Source: an uncultured Colwellia sp. (lineage in GTDB: Bacteria; Pseudomonadota; Gammaproteobacteria; Enterobacterales; Alteromonadaceae). Taken from it: a DNA stretch of 64,000 nt. Position 1 is the stretch's first letter. Each line of letters opens with the position of its first letter. The stretch covers positions 1 to 64,000 of the forward strand of contig CAJXWZ010000008.1 of NCBI GenBank assembly GCA_913062815.1. The letters are read 5' to 3'. The notes below the pieces were generated by a model, which had not been told where the DNA came from, did not search any database, and saw only the letters and a program-made list of their open reading frames with translations. Shown here one piece after another: positions 40,463 to 50,906 of the stretch. Position numbers and translations under genes: made by a program.

Positions 40463-41245
40463 TTATTTGGCATTGAGATTTTTCTTTGCATAATACAACA
40501 TTGCTCCTCTAGCATGCTCTGCATATCCCTGACCATAAAACTCACACAACTCTTCCATCTCCTTATTATCAACACTATTTGCCATTGCCACATATTGTTC
40601 AGAAGAAACCTGGCTGTTTTCGCCATGTACAACACAAGAAATTTTGTTCATCAATTGATAATGTTTTGCCGTTATCTCTTGCACAATAGGGTTATCAAAA
40701 GTTTGACCAATTGTTTTGGCAAAATCATCTGAAATTTCGGTGCTTTCCTCTTTTAATTTGTGCATTATTTCATGGTCAAACTGCGCTAGCACGGCCATTT
40801 TTTTCTCTATATTTTCACTACCTAACCTTTCTTTTTCTAGTGTTCCCCAGCGCTCAACCTTCTCTTTTGGAATATCACCAAATAGTATTTCATGATTCTT
40901 TTTAGCTTTTAAATTCGTCATTGTGACCTCTACACTGTTAATCATATTTGCTATCGATTGTTGACGTTCATTTAGTACTTGTTTTTGCTTTTCCAATTGG
41001 CTAAATAAATCACTACTTTCAGCATTGAGTAATGAACGTATTTCCTCAAGGGTAAAGTCTAGTGCTCTATATATAAGTATTTGCTGCAAGAGAATAAGAT
41101 GTGATTGATTATAATATCGATAACCGTTATCCATTTTTCTTGCAGGTCTAAGTAATTTGATATGGTCATAATGATGCAAGGTTCTAACGCTAACCCCAAC
41201 TAATTTACTGACCTGACTTACACTATATACTTTGCTCTTTTGCAT
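40463..41245 (-). CDS. MerR-family regulator with TipAS-like effector domain
   Basis: About 260 residues from the ATG at 41245, with AGGGA six bases upstream; the ORF extends nine residues further without a better start. The N-terminal MerR winged helix (YSVSQVSKLVGVSVRTLHHYDHIKLL) and dimer coiled coil (to about 110) precede a helical C-terminal domain resembling TipAS, which binds thiopeptide antibiotics and other ligands. Such proteins twist a long-spacer promoter, and one carrying a palindrome lies directly upstream, so autoregulation is likely. Confidence 0.88.
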   Translation of the reverse strand: MQKSKVYSVSQVSKLVGVSVRTLHHYDHIKLLRPARKMDNGYRYYNQSHLILLQQILIYRALDFTLEEIRSLLNAESSDLFSQLEKQKQVLNERQQSIANMINSVEVTMTNLKAKKNHEILFGDIPKEKVERWGTLEKERLGSENIEKKMAVLAQFDHEIMHKLKEESTEISDDFAKTIGQTFDNPIVQEITAKHYQLMNKISCVVHGENSQVSSEQYVAMANSVDNKEMEELCEFYGQGYAEHARGAMLYYAKKNLNAK

Positions 41246-41287
41246 AATTTCCCTAAAACTTATGGAACACATGGCGTCAACGTGGTT

Positions 41288-41318
41288 ATTCTCAAGTATA
41301 ACGTAACGTTAGGGTCAA
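41288..41318 (-). promoter_or_regulatory. MerR-type promoter and operator of the TipAS-like regulator
   Basis: On the minus strand TTGACC (41318-41313) is followed by the perfect palindrome TAACG-TTA-CGTTA (41311-41299) and a candidate -10 GAGAAT (41293-41288), giving a 19-base spacer. Over-long spacers with a central palindrome are the hallmark of MerR-controlled promoters. It ends about 42 bases before the start codon. Confidence 0.78.
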
Positions 41319-41440
41319 GCCTTCTCTCTAAAATTTAGACAAAAAAAGGATTTTGGCATAACAGGGATCATTGAGAGGGTTTGGTCAGTAACATAGCAGT
41401 AAGAGTGCTCGATACTATTTAGGGTATCAACATGCCAACT

Positions 41441-42016
41441 TTATTTTTTCAAGTTGGTAATAATTTCTTTGAGCACACGTCGATTAAATATAATAGTAAA
41501 GTGCATTATTGAAAAAAACTTTTTATTTTTTGCAATTTTCCAATAAGAGCTACTACTAGGCACAATTGAAGTATCGAATGGCGTCCAATAGGAAAATAAC
41601 GCTACTGATTTCAACCTATGTTCGCTGTTTGCTAAATGCTGTAAAAACTCACTCTTTGGCCGTAATTGTCTCACCCCTTTTGTTGGATATGGTAAATACG
41701 CCCAATAACTGCCTCGATGCGGTGCTGCAATGGAGAAAAATTTATCAACCCTTTTGGCCCCGTCGAGCTCTTGTAAATAGTAGCGGGCAACAATCGCGCC
41801 CATGCTAAAACCTATAATTGATATTTTTTCTGCTGAATCGTATTTTTCATCAATTTTTGCTTTTAAGTCTTTACTTGCTTGTTCGATGCCTTTTCGACCA
41901 TCGCATGGCCATAAACTAGGAGAAAAACATTCAAAACCACATTTTTCTAATCGTTTCTTCATCCAGAAAAAAACATGACCCGTATTGAATATGCCATGCA
42001 CCAAAACAATTTTCAT
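41441..42016 (-). CDS. Lipase-like alpha/beta hydrolase
   Basis: About 191 residues from the ATG at 42016 (GGAG five bases upstream; an in-frame GTG lies immediately before). The oxyanion-hole region LVHGIFNTG and the nucleophile elbow GFSMGA with its Ser (about 71) mark an alpha/beta hydrolase of the triacylglycerol-lipase/palmitoyl-thioesterase-like branch. SIAAPHRGS follows as in lipases; a C-terminal His (MHFT) may complete the triad. No signal peptide, so intracellular. Substrate unknown. Confidence 0.8.
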   Translation of the reverse strand: MKIVLVHGIFNTGHVFFWMKKRLEKCGFECFSPSLWPCDGRKGIEQASKDLKAKIDEKYDSAEKISIIGFSMGAIVARYYLQELDGAKRVDKFFSIAAPHRGSYWAYLPYPTKGVRQLRPKSEFLQHLANSEHRLKSVALFSYWTPFDTSIVPSSSSYWKIAKNKKFFSIMHFTIIFNRRVLKEIITNLKK

Positions 42017-42122
42017 CACCGCTCCGTTATCAGCATCAACAGAAGCAAAGTTACTCCAATGACAAACAGTACCTTATTTATGTAAATCCTCATTTTTAAC
42101 TTTTCCTTATGGTTCACAAGCA

Positions 42123-42398
42123 TTAACTGTTTGTCTTATGTTCATTTTTTTTGATTAATTGAAAAAGACAACCAATGAGAAAATACCCGATAAACTGCCC
42201 AAAAAGAAACAAGATCATTTTGGGAATAAAGTAAGTTTCTTCACTGAAAAAGCTTAGCGTGAAAATGGCAGGAGCAACGAATATGGCATAACCCGGTAAA
42301 GACAATGGCACCAGATAATAATTAAATACAAAAGCACATAAGCCAATACAAACACCAATAAATCCCCACTGCGTAGAGCGCCTAAAATTTAAGGTCAA
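42123..42398 (-). CDS. Small four-segment membrane protein of unknown function
   Basis: The 91-residue reading begins at TTG (AGGG nine bases upstream) because no ATG or GTG is available. It has hydrophobic segments at about 11-30, 35-52 and 62-85 and a polar tail. No family is recognised. It lies between the acyltransferase and the hydrolase genes on the same strand. Confidence 0.5.
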   Translation of the reverse strand: MTLNFRRSTQWGFIGVCIGLCAFVFNYYLVPLSLPGYAIFVAPAIFTLSFFSEETYFIPKMILFLFGQFIGYFLIGCLFQLIKKNEHKTNS

Positions 42399-42436
42399 GA
42401 TAACAGCCCTTTAGCAAACACAAAATATCTGACACG

Positions 42437-43603
42437 TTACTTTTTCATCGCTTCTATACGCTTACCATTTAATAACACGCCAATGACTGTGTTCCTAACA
42501 AGTAATTGATAACTTGCAATCCCAATAGTAAATACCACGAGGTTGCCAATGGCAAATTTAAGCCACATATTGAGCTCTAAATCGATTAGGTAATACTGAA
42601 TCATAAGCAAAAGCGGTAAATGAATAAGATACAACCAATAGGATGAGTCCATGAAATACTTGAATATTTTATTTTCAATAGATAAATACTGTTGCCCTAG
42701 AATAATACAAACTAAGGTTAAATAAAGCGCTGCAAATGCTTCGACAATGGCGAGACGAGTGTGATGCCAACTAAACGGCACACCGTTAGCCTCTCTCACC
42801 ATATCGAGCAAAGATAGGCTTGCCGGCAATTGATAATAAAACACTATATAGAGCACTATTCCTGTTATTAACAAATAATGTTTGTATTGACTTAAGTGTT
42901 GCAGCAGCAGCCTGTTTTTATACAAAGCCCCGCCCAACAGAAAATAAATGCCATAAAACCCAAATGACCAAACTTCAGGATAAACTTTACTTGGTGCTGG
43001 ATGTGGTGCTGAAACATACATTAACGCAGGCGTCATCAGCAATGGTAACAACAGTAATATAGTCAAAGGCGAAGAAAAAGCTTTGAACCACCTAGCATCA
43101 AATAGTTTTAACTTGTGTAATCCTGCTGCCATTAAACACATAAAAAACAAATTTAGTAAAAACCATAAGTGCATGGTATTAATCGGCATTTCTTGCATGC
43201 TGCCACTTACCTCTTCTACGAGGTAATTCAACATAGGTATCGTTGTACTAATACTGTTAATAGCCCAAGAAATGATAAGCATCATTGCAATAGATAGCAG
43301 GGGAAGAAAAATAATAAAGGGCAACAAAATACGCTTAGCTCTGTTTTTAATGAAACCAGACACTGTACGTTTATCAATTAACATCAAGGCAAAGTAACCT
43401 GATACTACAAAAAACAACGGCATTCTAAAAAGGTGTAAGCAGTATGCAAAAACGTCAATTATGACAGAGTTTTGGGAGTCTGAAGTTAACCATACATTTT
43501 GCATCAAAGGGCTATAGGCAAGTGCACAATGAAAAACAATACCCAATAGCATTGCCAATGCTCTTAAGTTATCCAAATAGTGTAATCGTATATTTTGACT
43601 CAT
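42437..43603 (-). CDS. Acyltransferase-3 family membrane protein (OpgC/OafA-like)
   Basis: About 388 residues from the ATG at 43603. The protein has about ten membrane segments and the family N-terminus YLDNLRALAMLLGIVFHCALAY, in which the His follows the first helix, then FRMPLFFVVSGYFALML and KRILLPF. These match acyltransferase family 3 enzymes, most like the OpgC/MdoC branch that succinylates periplasmic glucans. The acceptor cannot be inferred; no opgG/opgH genes are near. Confidence 0.85.
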   Translation of the reverse strand: MSQNIRLHYLDNLRALAMLLGIVFHCALAYSPLMQNVWLTSDSQNSVIIDVFAYCLHLFRMPLFFVVSGYFALMLIDKRTVSGFIKNRAKRILLPFIIFLPLLSIAMMLIISWAINSISTTIPMLNYLVEEVSGSMQEMPINTMHLWFLLNLFFMCLMAAGLHKLKLFDARWFKAFSSPLTILLLLPLLMTPALMYVSAPHPAPSKVYPEVWSFGFYGIYFLLGGALYKNRLLLQHLSQYKHYLLITGIVLYIVFYYQLPASLSLLDMVREANGVPFSWHHTRLAIVEAFAALYLTLVCIILGQQYLSIENKIFKYFMDSSYWLYLIHLPLLLMIQYYLIDLELNMWLKFAIGNLVVFTIGIASYQLLVRNTVIGVLLNGKRIEAMKK

Positions 43604-43889
43604 GCTCACCTAGCTATCTTATAATTATTTTACACCCTGAATTGAGTTTATAACTCATGGTGGTGATTATTAATCATCACATTCATACAAGATAATATAT
43701 TCGCTATTTTTCGTTATTCAAGGCTAAGCTGGATAATATAGTAGTGAAGCTTTGGAAAGAACGAAAAGACTGCTCTTATTATTAACTAAGGGCAGCTAGG
43801 ATGATGCCCTATTCTATATTTTGAGTCTTCTTGTTGATTTTCAAAATTTAACTACTAATAATCAAGTAGTACAGCTACATTGGTGATAC
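43604..43889. other. Intergenic gap before the accessory segment
   Basis: No gene or clear terminator is seen in these about 285 AT-rich bases. The gap holds the acyltransferase promoter region and the 3' end of the TPR-sulfotransferase transcript. Confidence 0.4.
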
Positions 43890-45761
43890 TTAATTTGAAT
43901 ATCTAAGTCCATTGATTAAAGGTTGGATATGTTTCTCATATTTTCTCCAAGCCTCTGAACTCCCTTGGTACATTTTTTTTCTAACTTGCCCTGCGCTTGC
44001 TGTTTTAACTTCTCGTTTTGTATTATGGAAATTCAGACATTCGTCCTGCCATTCTAGATCACAGAACTCTAATAGTTTTCGAGTTTCTTCATATTGATTT
44101 ACTGTTAACTCTTCGTAATTTTGGTCGTAAATCCTGCCTGGAAAGTGTTTATGCCAATAACGCATCAAATCAATATATAACACATAAAATTCAGTAAGAT
44201 CGTTCATATCATATGCGAAGCCATTTCCATTAACTGAAAAATAATGCTTATAAATAGACCAACATGTTGCTCTAGCATCTCTTGATGTGTGAATTATTTT
44301 TACTTCAGGGAACGCAGATAGAATGAACCCTATCCAAATAAAATTAAGTGGCATCTTATCTGTAATGAGCATTTCGGGAACTTTCAATTGATTCAAACTC
44401 TCAATATATGAATCGCGTAATTCACTTATTTTACCCTGAATTTCTTTACAGCTTGCTTGCTTGAGAGTTTGTTCAGAAAAAATCGACAAAATTGGACTTG
44501 CTAATTTACTCATTGTTGAAAGTTCACCTGCACCGTAGACCTTAGAATGAGTCGCAATAATTTGTTCTACGAGTGAAGTTCCTGAACGGGGCATACCTAA
44601 TATAAAAATAGGTTGCTTCACTTTTTTATTTTCTAACACTAAATTGGGCGCTAAACTCCCATTGCTAAATATTGATTTTATCCGTTCGATTAATCTTCTA
44701 TCATTATCTATATTGTATTTCAGTTCTCCTTTACGAAGTTGATTACCTAATTGAAGAAAGTCAAAACTCTGATCTACATGACCTAATCCGTCGTAAGCTT
44801 TTGCCAAACTATAAGCAATTAACTTACGTTCAGAGTCATTTAGCTTTCCTTCAATTAATAGTTTTTCCATTGTTCGTATTTGAGGATCATTTGCTTTATA
44901 TTTTTTCAAAGTACTTAGATTACGATGCGCTTCTGCATAGTCTGGTTTCAGTTTAATTGCTTTCTCATAACATTCCTGTGCTTTGTCTGACTTTCCTAAT
45001 CCCTTTAATGCACCACCAAGGTTACAATAAGCTTCAGCATAATCAGGTTTACATTTAACTGCTTTTTCAAAGGTAGCTACAGCATTTTCAAACAAGCCAA
45101 GTTCAATAAATACCACTCCTAAATTACTATATGCTTGAGCAAAGTTAGGATTTAATAATGTAGATTTTTCAAAACTATCAACGGCCTTTTCTAACAGCCC
45201 AAGCGTAATAAATGTATTACCAAGTAAGTAATAAGCCTCTGCATAATCAGGCTTAAGCTGGATTACAATCTCAAAATCTTTCAAAGCTCTTTTTGACAAT
45301 CCAAGTTTACTTAATATAATACCCCGGTTGTAGTAAGCGTTTATATAATCAGGCTTTATCTGAATTACTATGTCATAACATTTCATAGCTTCTTGTTGCT
45401 TTCCTTGTTTTTGAAGCACACTACCTAATATATTTAAAACCACTAATGATTTAGGGTGAGATTGCAATAAAGCTGCACAAATTTGTTCTGCTTTTATCAA
45501 GTGACCAGAGCTATATAAATTAACTAATCCATTGATTTGATCTTGAGTAGGATCAACGGCTACTTTCAACTCAGACCGTTCTGTTGAAAGTTTTTGCATT
45601 TTTCGCAACCCTTTAGTCGCGATAGGGTGATTAGGGTTATTTTTCAACACTGCCCTATAAAGTTCTATAGCAACTTCTGTCTTTTTTTCTTTACCTGCCT
45701 TTTTTGCTCGAGATAAAGCTTGTTTCATCGTTAATGTTTGAGATTGAAACTTATCTTTCAT
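43890..45761 (-). CDS. TPR-repeat sulfotransferase
   Basis: The 623-residue protein has about eight tetratricopeptide repeats (residues 10-300; for example INAYYNRGIILSKLGLSKRALKDFE and AEAYYLLGNTFITLGLLEKAVDSFE) followed by a sulfotransferase domain with the 5'-phosphosulfate loop FILGMPRSGTSLVEQI (about 391-406) and the 3'-phosphate region IHTSRDARATCWSIYKHYF. Bacterial TPR-sulfotransferases use PAPS; acceptors are mostly unknown, with peptides or glycans proposed. No signal peptide. It forms the boundary to the accessory island. Confidence 0.88.
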   Translation of the reverse strand: MKDKFQSQTLTMKQALSRAKKAGKEKKTEVAIELYRAVLKNNPNHPIATKGLRKMQKLSTERSELKVAVDPTQDQINGLVNLYSSGHLIKAEQICAALLQSHPKSLVVLNILGSVLQKQGKQQEAMKCYDIVIQIKPDYINAYYNRGIILSKLGLSKRALKDFEIVIQLKPDYAEAYYLLGNTFITLGLLEKAVDSFEKSTLLNPNFAQAYSNLGVVFIELGLFENAVATFEKAVKCKPDYAEAYCNLGGALKGLGKSDKAQECYEKAIKLKPDYAEAHRNLSTLKKYKANDPQIRTMEKLLIEGKLNDSERKLIAYSLAKAYDGLGHVDQSFDFLQLGNQLRKGELKYNIDNDRRLIERIKSIFSNGSLAPNLVLENKKVKQPIFILGMPRSGTSLVEQIIATHSKVYGAGELSTMSKLASPILSIFSEQTLKQASCKEIQGKISELRDSYIESLNQLKVPEMLITDKMPLNFIWIGFILSAFPEVKIIHTSRDARATCWSIYKHYFSVNGNGFAYDMNDLTEFYVLYIDLMRYWHKHFPGRIYDQNYEELTVNQYEETRKLLEFCDLEWQDECLNFHNTKREVKTASAGQVRKKMYQGSSEAWRKYEKHIQPLINGLRYSN

Positions 45762-45860
45762 TTTTTCCCCTGTAATTCTTCTCTAAGTGTAATTAATGAA
45801 GTTTAATAACATCAAACAGATAACTTCAGCCTATACTATTCCCTAGGTTAATGAACTTAG

Positions 45861-46148
45861 TTAGTAAATCAATGATTGAAAGAATTTATAAAGCAAAAAC
45901 AATCCTAGAAGGTTTGCGATTGCTGCATTCATCATACCGTTCACCATACTGATGGAGGCGTTAGTATTCATATCATCTTTACTTAAAATGCTTTTTACCA
46001 CTTGAATGGATAGGCCAACTCCGCCACCAGCACCAGCAACAAGAAAAATAAAACCATAACTAAAAAGTGGGATATTGTAATTCAAGATTTCCACACCCAA
46101 AATAAACAATGGTTGTGACTCAGTAGCATCCATAGTAAGCATTAACAT
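45861..46148 (-). CDS. Small three-segment membrane protein of unknown function
   Basis: The 95-residue protein has hydrophobic segments at about 25-48, 62-80 and 78-93, with a Gly-rich stretch VAGAGGGVGLSIQ. The start ATG (46148) has a second ATG two codons later and lies just beyond the end of the decayed AbiTii gene. No family is recognised. It continues the series of small membrane genes in this island. Confidence 0.5.
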   Translation of the reverse strand: MLMLTMDATESQPLFILGVEILNYNIPLFSYGFIFLVAGAGGGVGLSIQVVKSILSKDDMNTNASISMVNGMMNAAIANLLGLFLLYKFFQSLIY

Positions 46149-46159
46149 AAGTGCTGTAC

Positions 46160-46780
46160 CGATTAACCGTACTGTCGGTTACATTACCTATCACGCCTTG
46201 AAAGTTTTCAATAGTGATATTTTTAAGACCATCAGCCTATTTCTTTTCATCGCTTGAAAAACTCATACCCTCTCCGATTATTCCGACCTCTTCAAAACCA
46301 AGTGCAACCTGTAATATCTTATTGCGAATACTATCCAATATACCGTGTAAATGTGATACAGATGATCGTCTTACTGGTGGCATGTTATACCCGCCAATAT
46401 TATTGTTGAGGTAAGCTGCGTCCTCACCTGATAATGGCAAGGTGAGGTAGCCATCAACGTGCTTATCCAATAGTGCTTTAAGGCTACCAACAGATTGCAC
46501 AATAGGTATACTGGTAAAGTATTTTGTCTATCTTAGCATCTTCGATATGCAAAGGTATCAAGCCGTTGTATGGGTTATGAAGGTGCAAGGTACAATTAAT
46601 AATTCGATATTTTGGAACATCTGCGGGAGTATCGTAACCATTCAACTCACTATTAACCCATGTTTCAAAATCAGGCAGCTTCAGTTTTTTTGGATACAAC
46701 AAGACACTTACGCAGCAAATCAACAACATTAGATGATTCACTCGTTGCGAGATTGTTACTGTTAGTTATTAGGGCAACTA
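46160..46780 (-). pseudogene. Decayed AbiTii-domain abortive-infection gene
   Basis: Reading across three frames gives one continuous AbiTii-like protein: NVVDLLRKCLVVSKKLKLPDFETW and SELNGYDTPADVPKYRI, then (after a shift near 46500-46515) IPIVQSVGSLKALLDKH and IRNKILQVALGFEEVGIIGEG, and after an in-frame TAG at 46237-46239 the tail INFQGVIGNV-like segment that AbiTii proteins carry. One extra base in an A7 run (plus-strand T run ending at 46691) and one extra T near 46510 break the frame. No clear start codon remains. The AbiTii domain (named for a phage-resistance gene) is known, but its mechanism is poorly defined. Confidence 0.75.
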
Positions 46781-46837
46781 GTTGAAAATTCAACCGTAAG
46801 TAAATACCAGTTCAATTTTTAACTAGTTGTCATCAGA

Positions 46838-47044
46838 TCAGCTACTTTTATCTATTGCACCTTTGATGACAGCAGTAATAATTCCAATAAAAAATGCACA
46901 TAACGCTATAATACCAACAATGCCAATAGTGCTTCTGTACGCCTCATCAAAGTAGATATTATCAATTACGGCAAGCCCAAATGAAATCCCTAATAACCAC
47001 AACGCCCAATTAGTTACTTTGCTTAAGAAGTCATATTTATCCAT
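46838..47044 (-). CDS. Small two-segment membrane protein, copy 1 of a duplicated gene
   Basis: The 68-residue protein has two hydrophobic segments (about 12-28 and 40-60) joined by the motif YFDEAYRS. It is about 65% identical (44 of 68) to the 71-residue protein at 54862-55077, and the match continues through the upstream non-coding bases into the hairpin repeat at 47094-47130. No family is recognised. Possible immunity-type or orphan membrane component of the Rhs island. Confidence 0.68.
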   Translation of the reverse strand: MDKYDFLSKVTNWALWLLGISFGLAVIDNIYFDEAYRSTIGIVGIIALCAFFIGIITAVIKGAIDKSS

Positions 47045-47093
47045 TTAATTTCTGCCAAACATATTAACTATAAGTTTTTACAACTTACGTTAA

Positions 47094-47130
47094 TTGAATC
47101 CCAGCCCCGCACGCGAGGCTTTGGATTCAA
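47094..47130 (-). terminator. Hairpin repeat R1 after a small membrane gene
   Basis: TTGAATCC (47094-47101) and GGATTCAA (47123-47130) enclose AGCCCCG...CGAGGCTTT, giving a two-part stem. It is 22 bases past the stop of the 63-residue gene. It is one of five related hairpins in this island and resembles a terminator but has no long T-run in this copy. Confidence 0.65.
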
Positions 47131-47152
47131 AGAATAGATATTTATTCTTGCT

Positions 47153-47344
47153 CTATCGCTTAACAAAAAACTTACTTCTTCCTGTTACGCCATAATAAAC
47201 AAATACCAAGCCTAAAAGAATAAAAGTGACCACATTTAAGATCTCCAATAGAGTATCGTTAACTGGCTTAATGATCAGCCAGCCACCCATTAATAGCATT
47301 GATAAACCTACTACACTTCCTAAAATTCGAATAAATATTTTCAT
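47153..47344 (-). CDS. Small two-segment membrane protein
   Basis: About 63 residues from the ATG at 47344; a TTG-initiated reading reaches 47371. Two hydrophobic segments (RILGSVVGLSMLLMGGWLII and ILNVVTFILLGLVFVYYGV) with a basic tail GRSKFFVKR. Not recognised. It is the last gene before hairpin R1 and directly follows the IS-disrupted gene. Confidence 0.55.
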   Translation of the reverse strand: MKIFIRILGSVVGLSMLLMGGWLIIKPVNDTLLEILNVVTFILLGLVFVYYGVTGRSKFFVKR

Positions 47345-47706
47345 TAGTTCATTGCACAAGGTACATTTCAATATTCAAGTGTTTCTAATTAGAATTAAGT
47401 GGCTCATGATTACGATGCTCTTTTAGTCCCATCCACTTAAAAATCAATAGTCCACTTGATATCAAAAACCACAGTACACCATATAATATATGTTCCCACT
47501 GTAAATTAATCGCGTTTCGAATAACAAAATAATTCAAAATTAAATATGCAATTAAGATAAATGACATTTTAGATTTTGAAGTAACAACTACGGAATATAA
47601 ATTTAACTTAATAGGGCGTAAACCACCCAACACCCAATAACTCAAAAGGCTATAAAGGGCTATAGCCATTAAAATACCATCCAAATAATTTCGGTTTATG
47701 TAGTGG

Positions 47707-48923
<1,217 letters not shown>

Positions 48924-49057
48924 CTAATTAGGTGGCCAAATTAACTATGCCACTACATTATGTATATAACGCCAATTAACACTAAACTGGAAACAAATAA
49001 AAATATCTCTTTCATGTATCAACTACTTAATTTGATGCTCAACAAATAAGAATAAGC

Positions 49058-49088
49058 AAAGCCCCGTACGCAAGGCTTTGGATTCAAA
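49058..49088 (-). terminator. Hairpin repeat R2 after a small membrane gene
   Basis: CAAAGCCCCG and CAAGGCTTTG form the stem around TACG, followed on the plus-strand side by GATTCAAAG as in the other copies. It ends four bases before the stop codon of the 92-residue gene. Confidence 0.65.
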
Positions 49089-49091
49089 GTG

Positions 49092-49370
49092 TTACCCTTT
49101 TTTCTTCCTGGCCGTACCAAATAAGTGCATAATTTTATCTTTTAAGAAAAAACCTATAAGCCCCGCTACTATCAACAGACCTAAAAAGATATTTTTTCCA
49201 GCTTCTGGCCAAATCAACTGTGTGCCACCATACAAAACTAACATCAGTAAAATAAATGATATTTGTATAGCACCTTTCTTCAAACCTGAACCCCAGATAA
49301 TCAGAGCAGCACACAATATAAATCCAATTATGACGTAAATACTGTTACTCCAACTTATAAATTCATACAA
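49092..49370 (-). CDS. Small membrane protein with four hydrophobic segments
   Basis: The 92-residue protein has hydrophobic segments near 11-27, 34-52 and 60-78 and a basic tail HLFGTARKKKG. No family is recognised. It is the third small membrane gene after the orphan Rhs tip and ends at hairpin R2. Confidence 0.55.
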   Translation of the reverse strand: MYEFISWSNSIYVIIGFILCAALIIWGSGLKKGAIQISFILLMLVLYGGTQLIWPEAGKNIFLGLLIVAGLIGFFLKDKIMHLFGTARKKKG

Positions 49371-49379
49371 CTAAAACCA

Positions 49380-49715
49380 TCACCTAAGGATTACCCCTGA
49401 CAAAACATAATGTAATAGAAAAGCTGGAATTAAGATTATTGCTTCATTGACAACCTTTACGCCAAGAAAATCATGCTTGCCTTTTTCCATGCATAATAAG
49501 TGAGGAATAAAAGTAAATAAAACAGCGGACAGCATGAATCCTTCAAAGCTATCAAAACCACTAAAGTCTTTCGTATCGCTATCAAAAGACAAGCCATGAC
49601 TTACATGTATATATACGTTAAAAAGATACCACAAAAATGATATCAAAATTATAGGGTCACCATTTAAACCAGTGACCCTAACAATTTTAGCCTTTACATT
49701 ACCCACACTAAACAT
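49380..49715 (-). CDS. Small membrane protein of unknown function
   Basis: The 111-residue protein has three hydrophobic segments (about 21-40, 58-72 and 90-109) and a charged loop DSDTKDFSGFDSFEG. No family is recognised. It lies between two other small membrane genes on the same strand, 9 bases from the next. Confidence 0.55.
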   Translation of the reverse strand: MFSVGNVKAKIVRVTGLNGDPIILISFLWYLFNVYIHVSHGLSFDSDTKDFSGFDSFEGFMLSAVLFTFIPHLLCMEKGKHDFLGVKVVNEAIILIPAFLLHYVLSGVILR

Positions 49716-49792
49716 AACTTAAAGCAATTCTTGTAATAGAGTCAGAGCCTAAATATCAGGGAGCGACTTATGATTATATAAAGATAAATCAC

Positions 49793-50206
49793 TTAATTAT
49801 CTTTCTTATTTTTTAATATCGAAGAAGTAATTAAGACTAATGGTATGTTCAAACTTAGCACCCTCCATGAGTTCAGTATCAGGTACTCATACCCAAAATC
49901 TTCCTTATTTATAAAAATACAAACTAAATAAAAAAGAATTGAAATCAGTACAGGTAAGCTCGCGTACATTAAAAGTTCAATGAACTTATTACCAAAATCA
50001 GGCATTAATCTTCTACTAAAAGTCGCGACTATCAACAAAGAAACACCTGAAACAATCGCGACCATAACCCAATTGTAAAAATAAGGTCCAACACTCTTAC
50101 TTGAACTAATCATAGATAAAAATAACATTGCAGCAACGATAAACATTACACCTAAATAGCCTACTTTTCTTCTTAATGTAATATTTTGAGAAAATGTAAA
50201 AATCAT
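49793..50206 (-). CDS. Four-segment membrane protein coupled to the orphan Rhs tip (candidate immunity protein)
   Basis: About 137 residues from the ATG at 50206, which comes one base after the TAG stop of the orphan Rhs tip (an upstream in-frame ATG at 50221 overlaps it). Four hydrophobic segments (about 20-38, 48-66, 82-103 and 118-133). Position and coupling are those of an immunity gene in Rhs and other polymorphic-toxin loci; the sequence itself is not recognised. Confidence 0.6.
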   Translation of the reverse strand: MIFTFSQNITLRRKVGYLGVMFIVAAMLFLSMISSSKSVGPYFYNWVMVAIVSGVSLLIVATFSRRLMPDFGNKFIELLMYASLPVLISILFYLVCIFINKEDFGYEYLILNSWRVLSLNIPLVLITSSILKNKKDN

Positions 50207-50207
50207 A

Positions 50208-50795
50208 CTATTCACACCCACAGCTAGTTATACTTGATTTTGTTACTGTTGATACACCTGCTCCAGCAGCAACGGATAAATCCCAACCCCTTTGATAACC
50301 ACCACCAATGGCTTCAGCATCTCCTATTTGTAGCCACTGATATCCAACACCTGTAAATGACATTGCCCATGATGCATAACCATATCTAGCTTCTCCAGCG
50401 AAAACAGAAGGATCAACCTGAGATTTTCCATCATTAAAAGTTACATCTCGACTGTATGTGAATGACATAGGAATTCCTAAGGTCAACATTGTTCCACCCG
50501 CGACTACTTCTATATTAGCTTTATTTCCATTTTCATCACAATCAGACTCTAATGTGAACTTAAATCTTACAGCTCCACCACCTTCGCCTGCTGCGGTAGT
50601 TGTTTGAGTTCCTCTCCATGCTAGTAAACCTATTGGGTCAACAAAATTGATAGGATTACCTAATACATACCCATACGTATTAATCCCACCCGCTAAACCA
50701 ATCGGATCTGACTGAATGTACCTCCCCAATTCAGGATCGTAATCTCGAAAGTAGTTGTAAACTAATTTAGCTTCTAGGTGAGATTGTCCATGCAT
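50208..50795 (-). CDS. Orphan Rhs C-terminal tip: core cap fragment plus CGC-ending variable domain
   Basis: The 195-residue reading starts inside the Rhs cap: residues about 14-58 ([19 protein letters not shown] through [10 protein letters not shown] and VDPIGL) are nearly identical to the cap of the main Rhs protein at 55470-59456. Residues about 59-195 are a Gly-rich, beta-looking variable domain with SDC near its start and ending SCGCE. It has no secretion signal or shell of its own. Orphan tips of this kind are known stores of alternative toxin domains next to rhs genes. Toxicity is inference. Confidence 0.8.
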   Translation of the reverse strand: MHGQSHLEAKLVYNYFRDYDPELGRYIQSDPIGLAGGINTYGYVLGNPINFVDPIGLLAWRGTQTTTAAGEGGGAVRFKFTLESDCDENGNKANIEVVAGGTMLTLGIPMSFTYSRDVTFNDGKSQVDPSVFAGEARYGYASWAMSFTGVGYQWLQIGDAEAIGGGYQRGWDLSVAAGAGVSTVTKSSITSCGCE

Positions 50796-50906
50796 TTTCG
50801 TGAGGTTTAAATTTTTGATTTACAGATATTTAGGGGGGATTTTGGCAGTTGAGTTAACATATACATATCCTTGTATCATTTTAGTCTATATTTGCACATC
50901 TGCTAC

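Noticed and set aside
46237-46741. Two separate small hypothetical genes
   Set aside because: Together they form consecutive parts of one AbiTii-like protein in shifted frames, so they are a single decayed gene.
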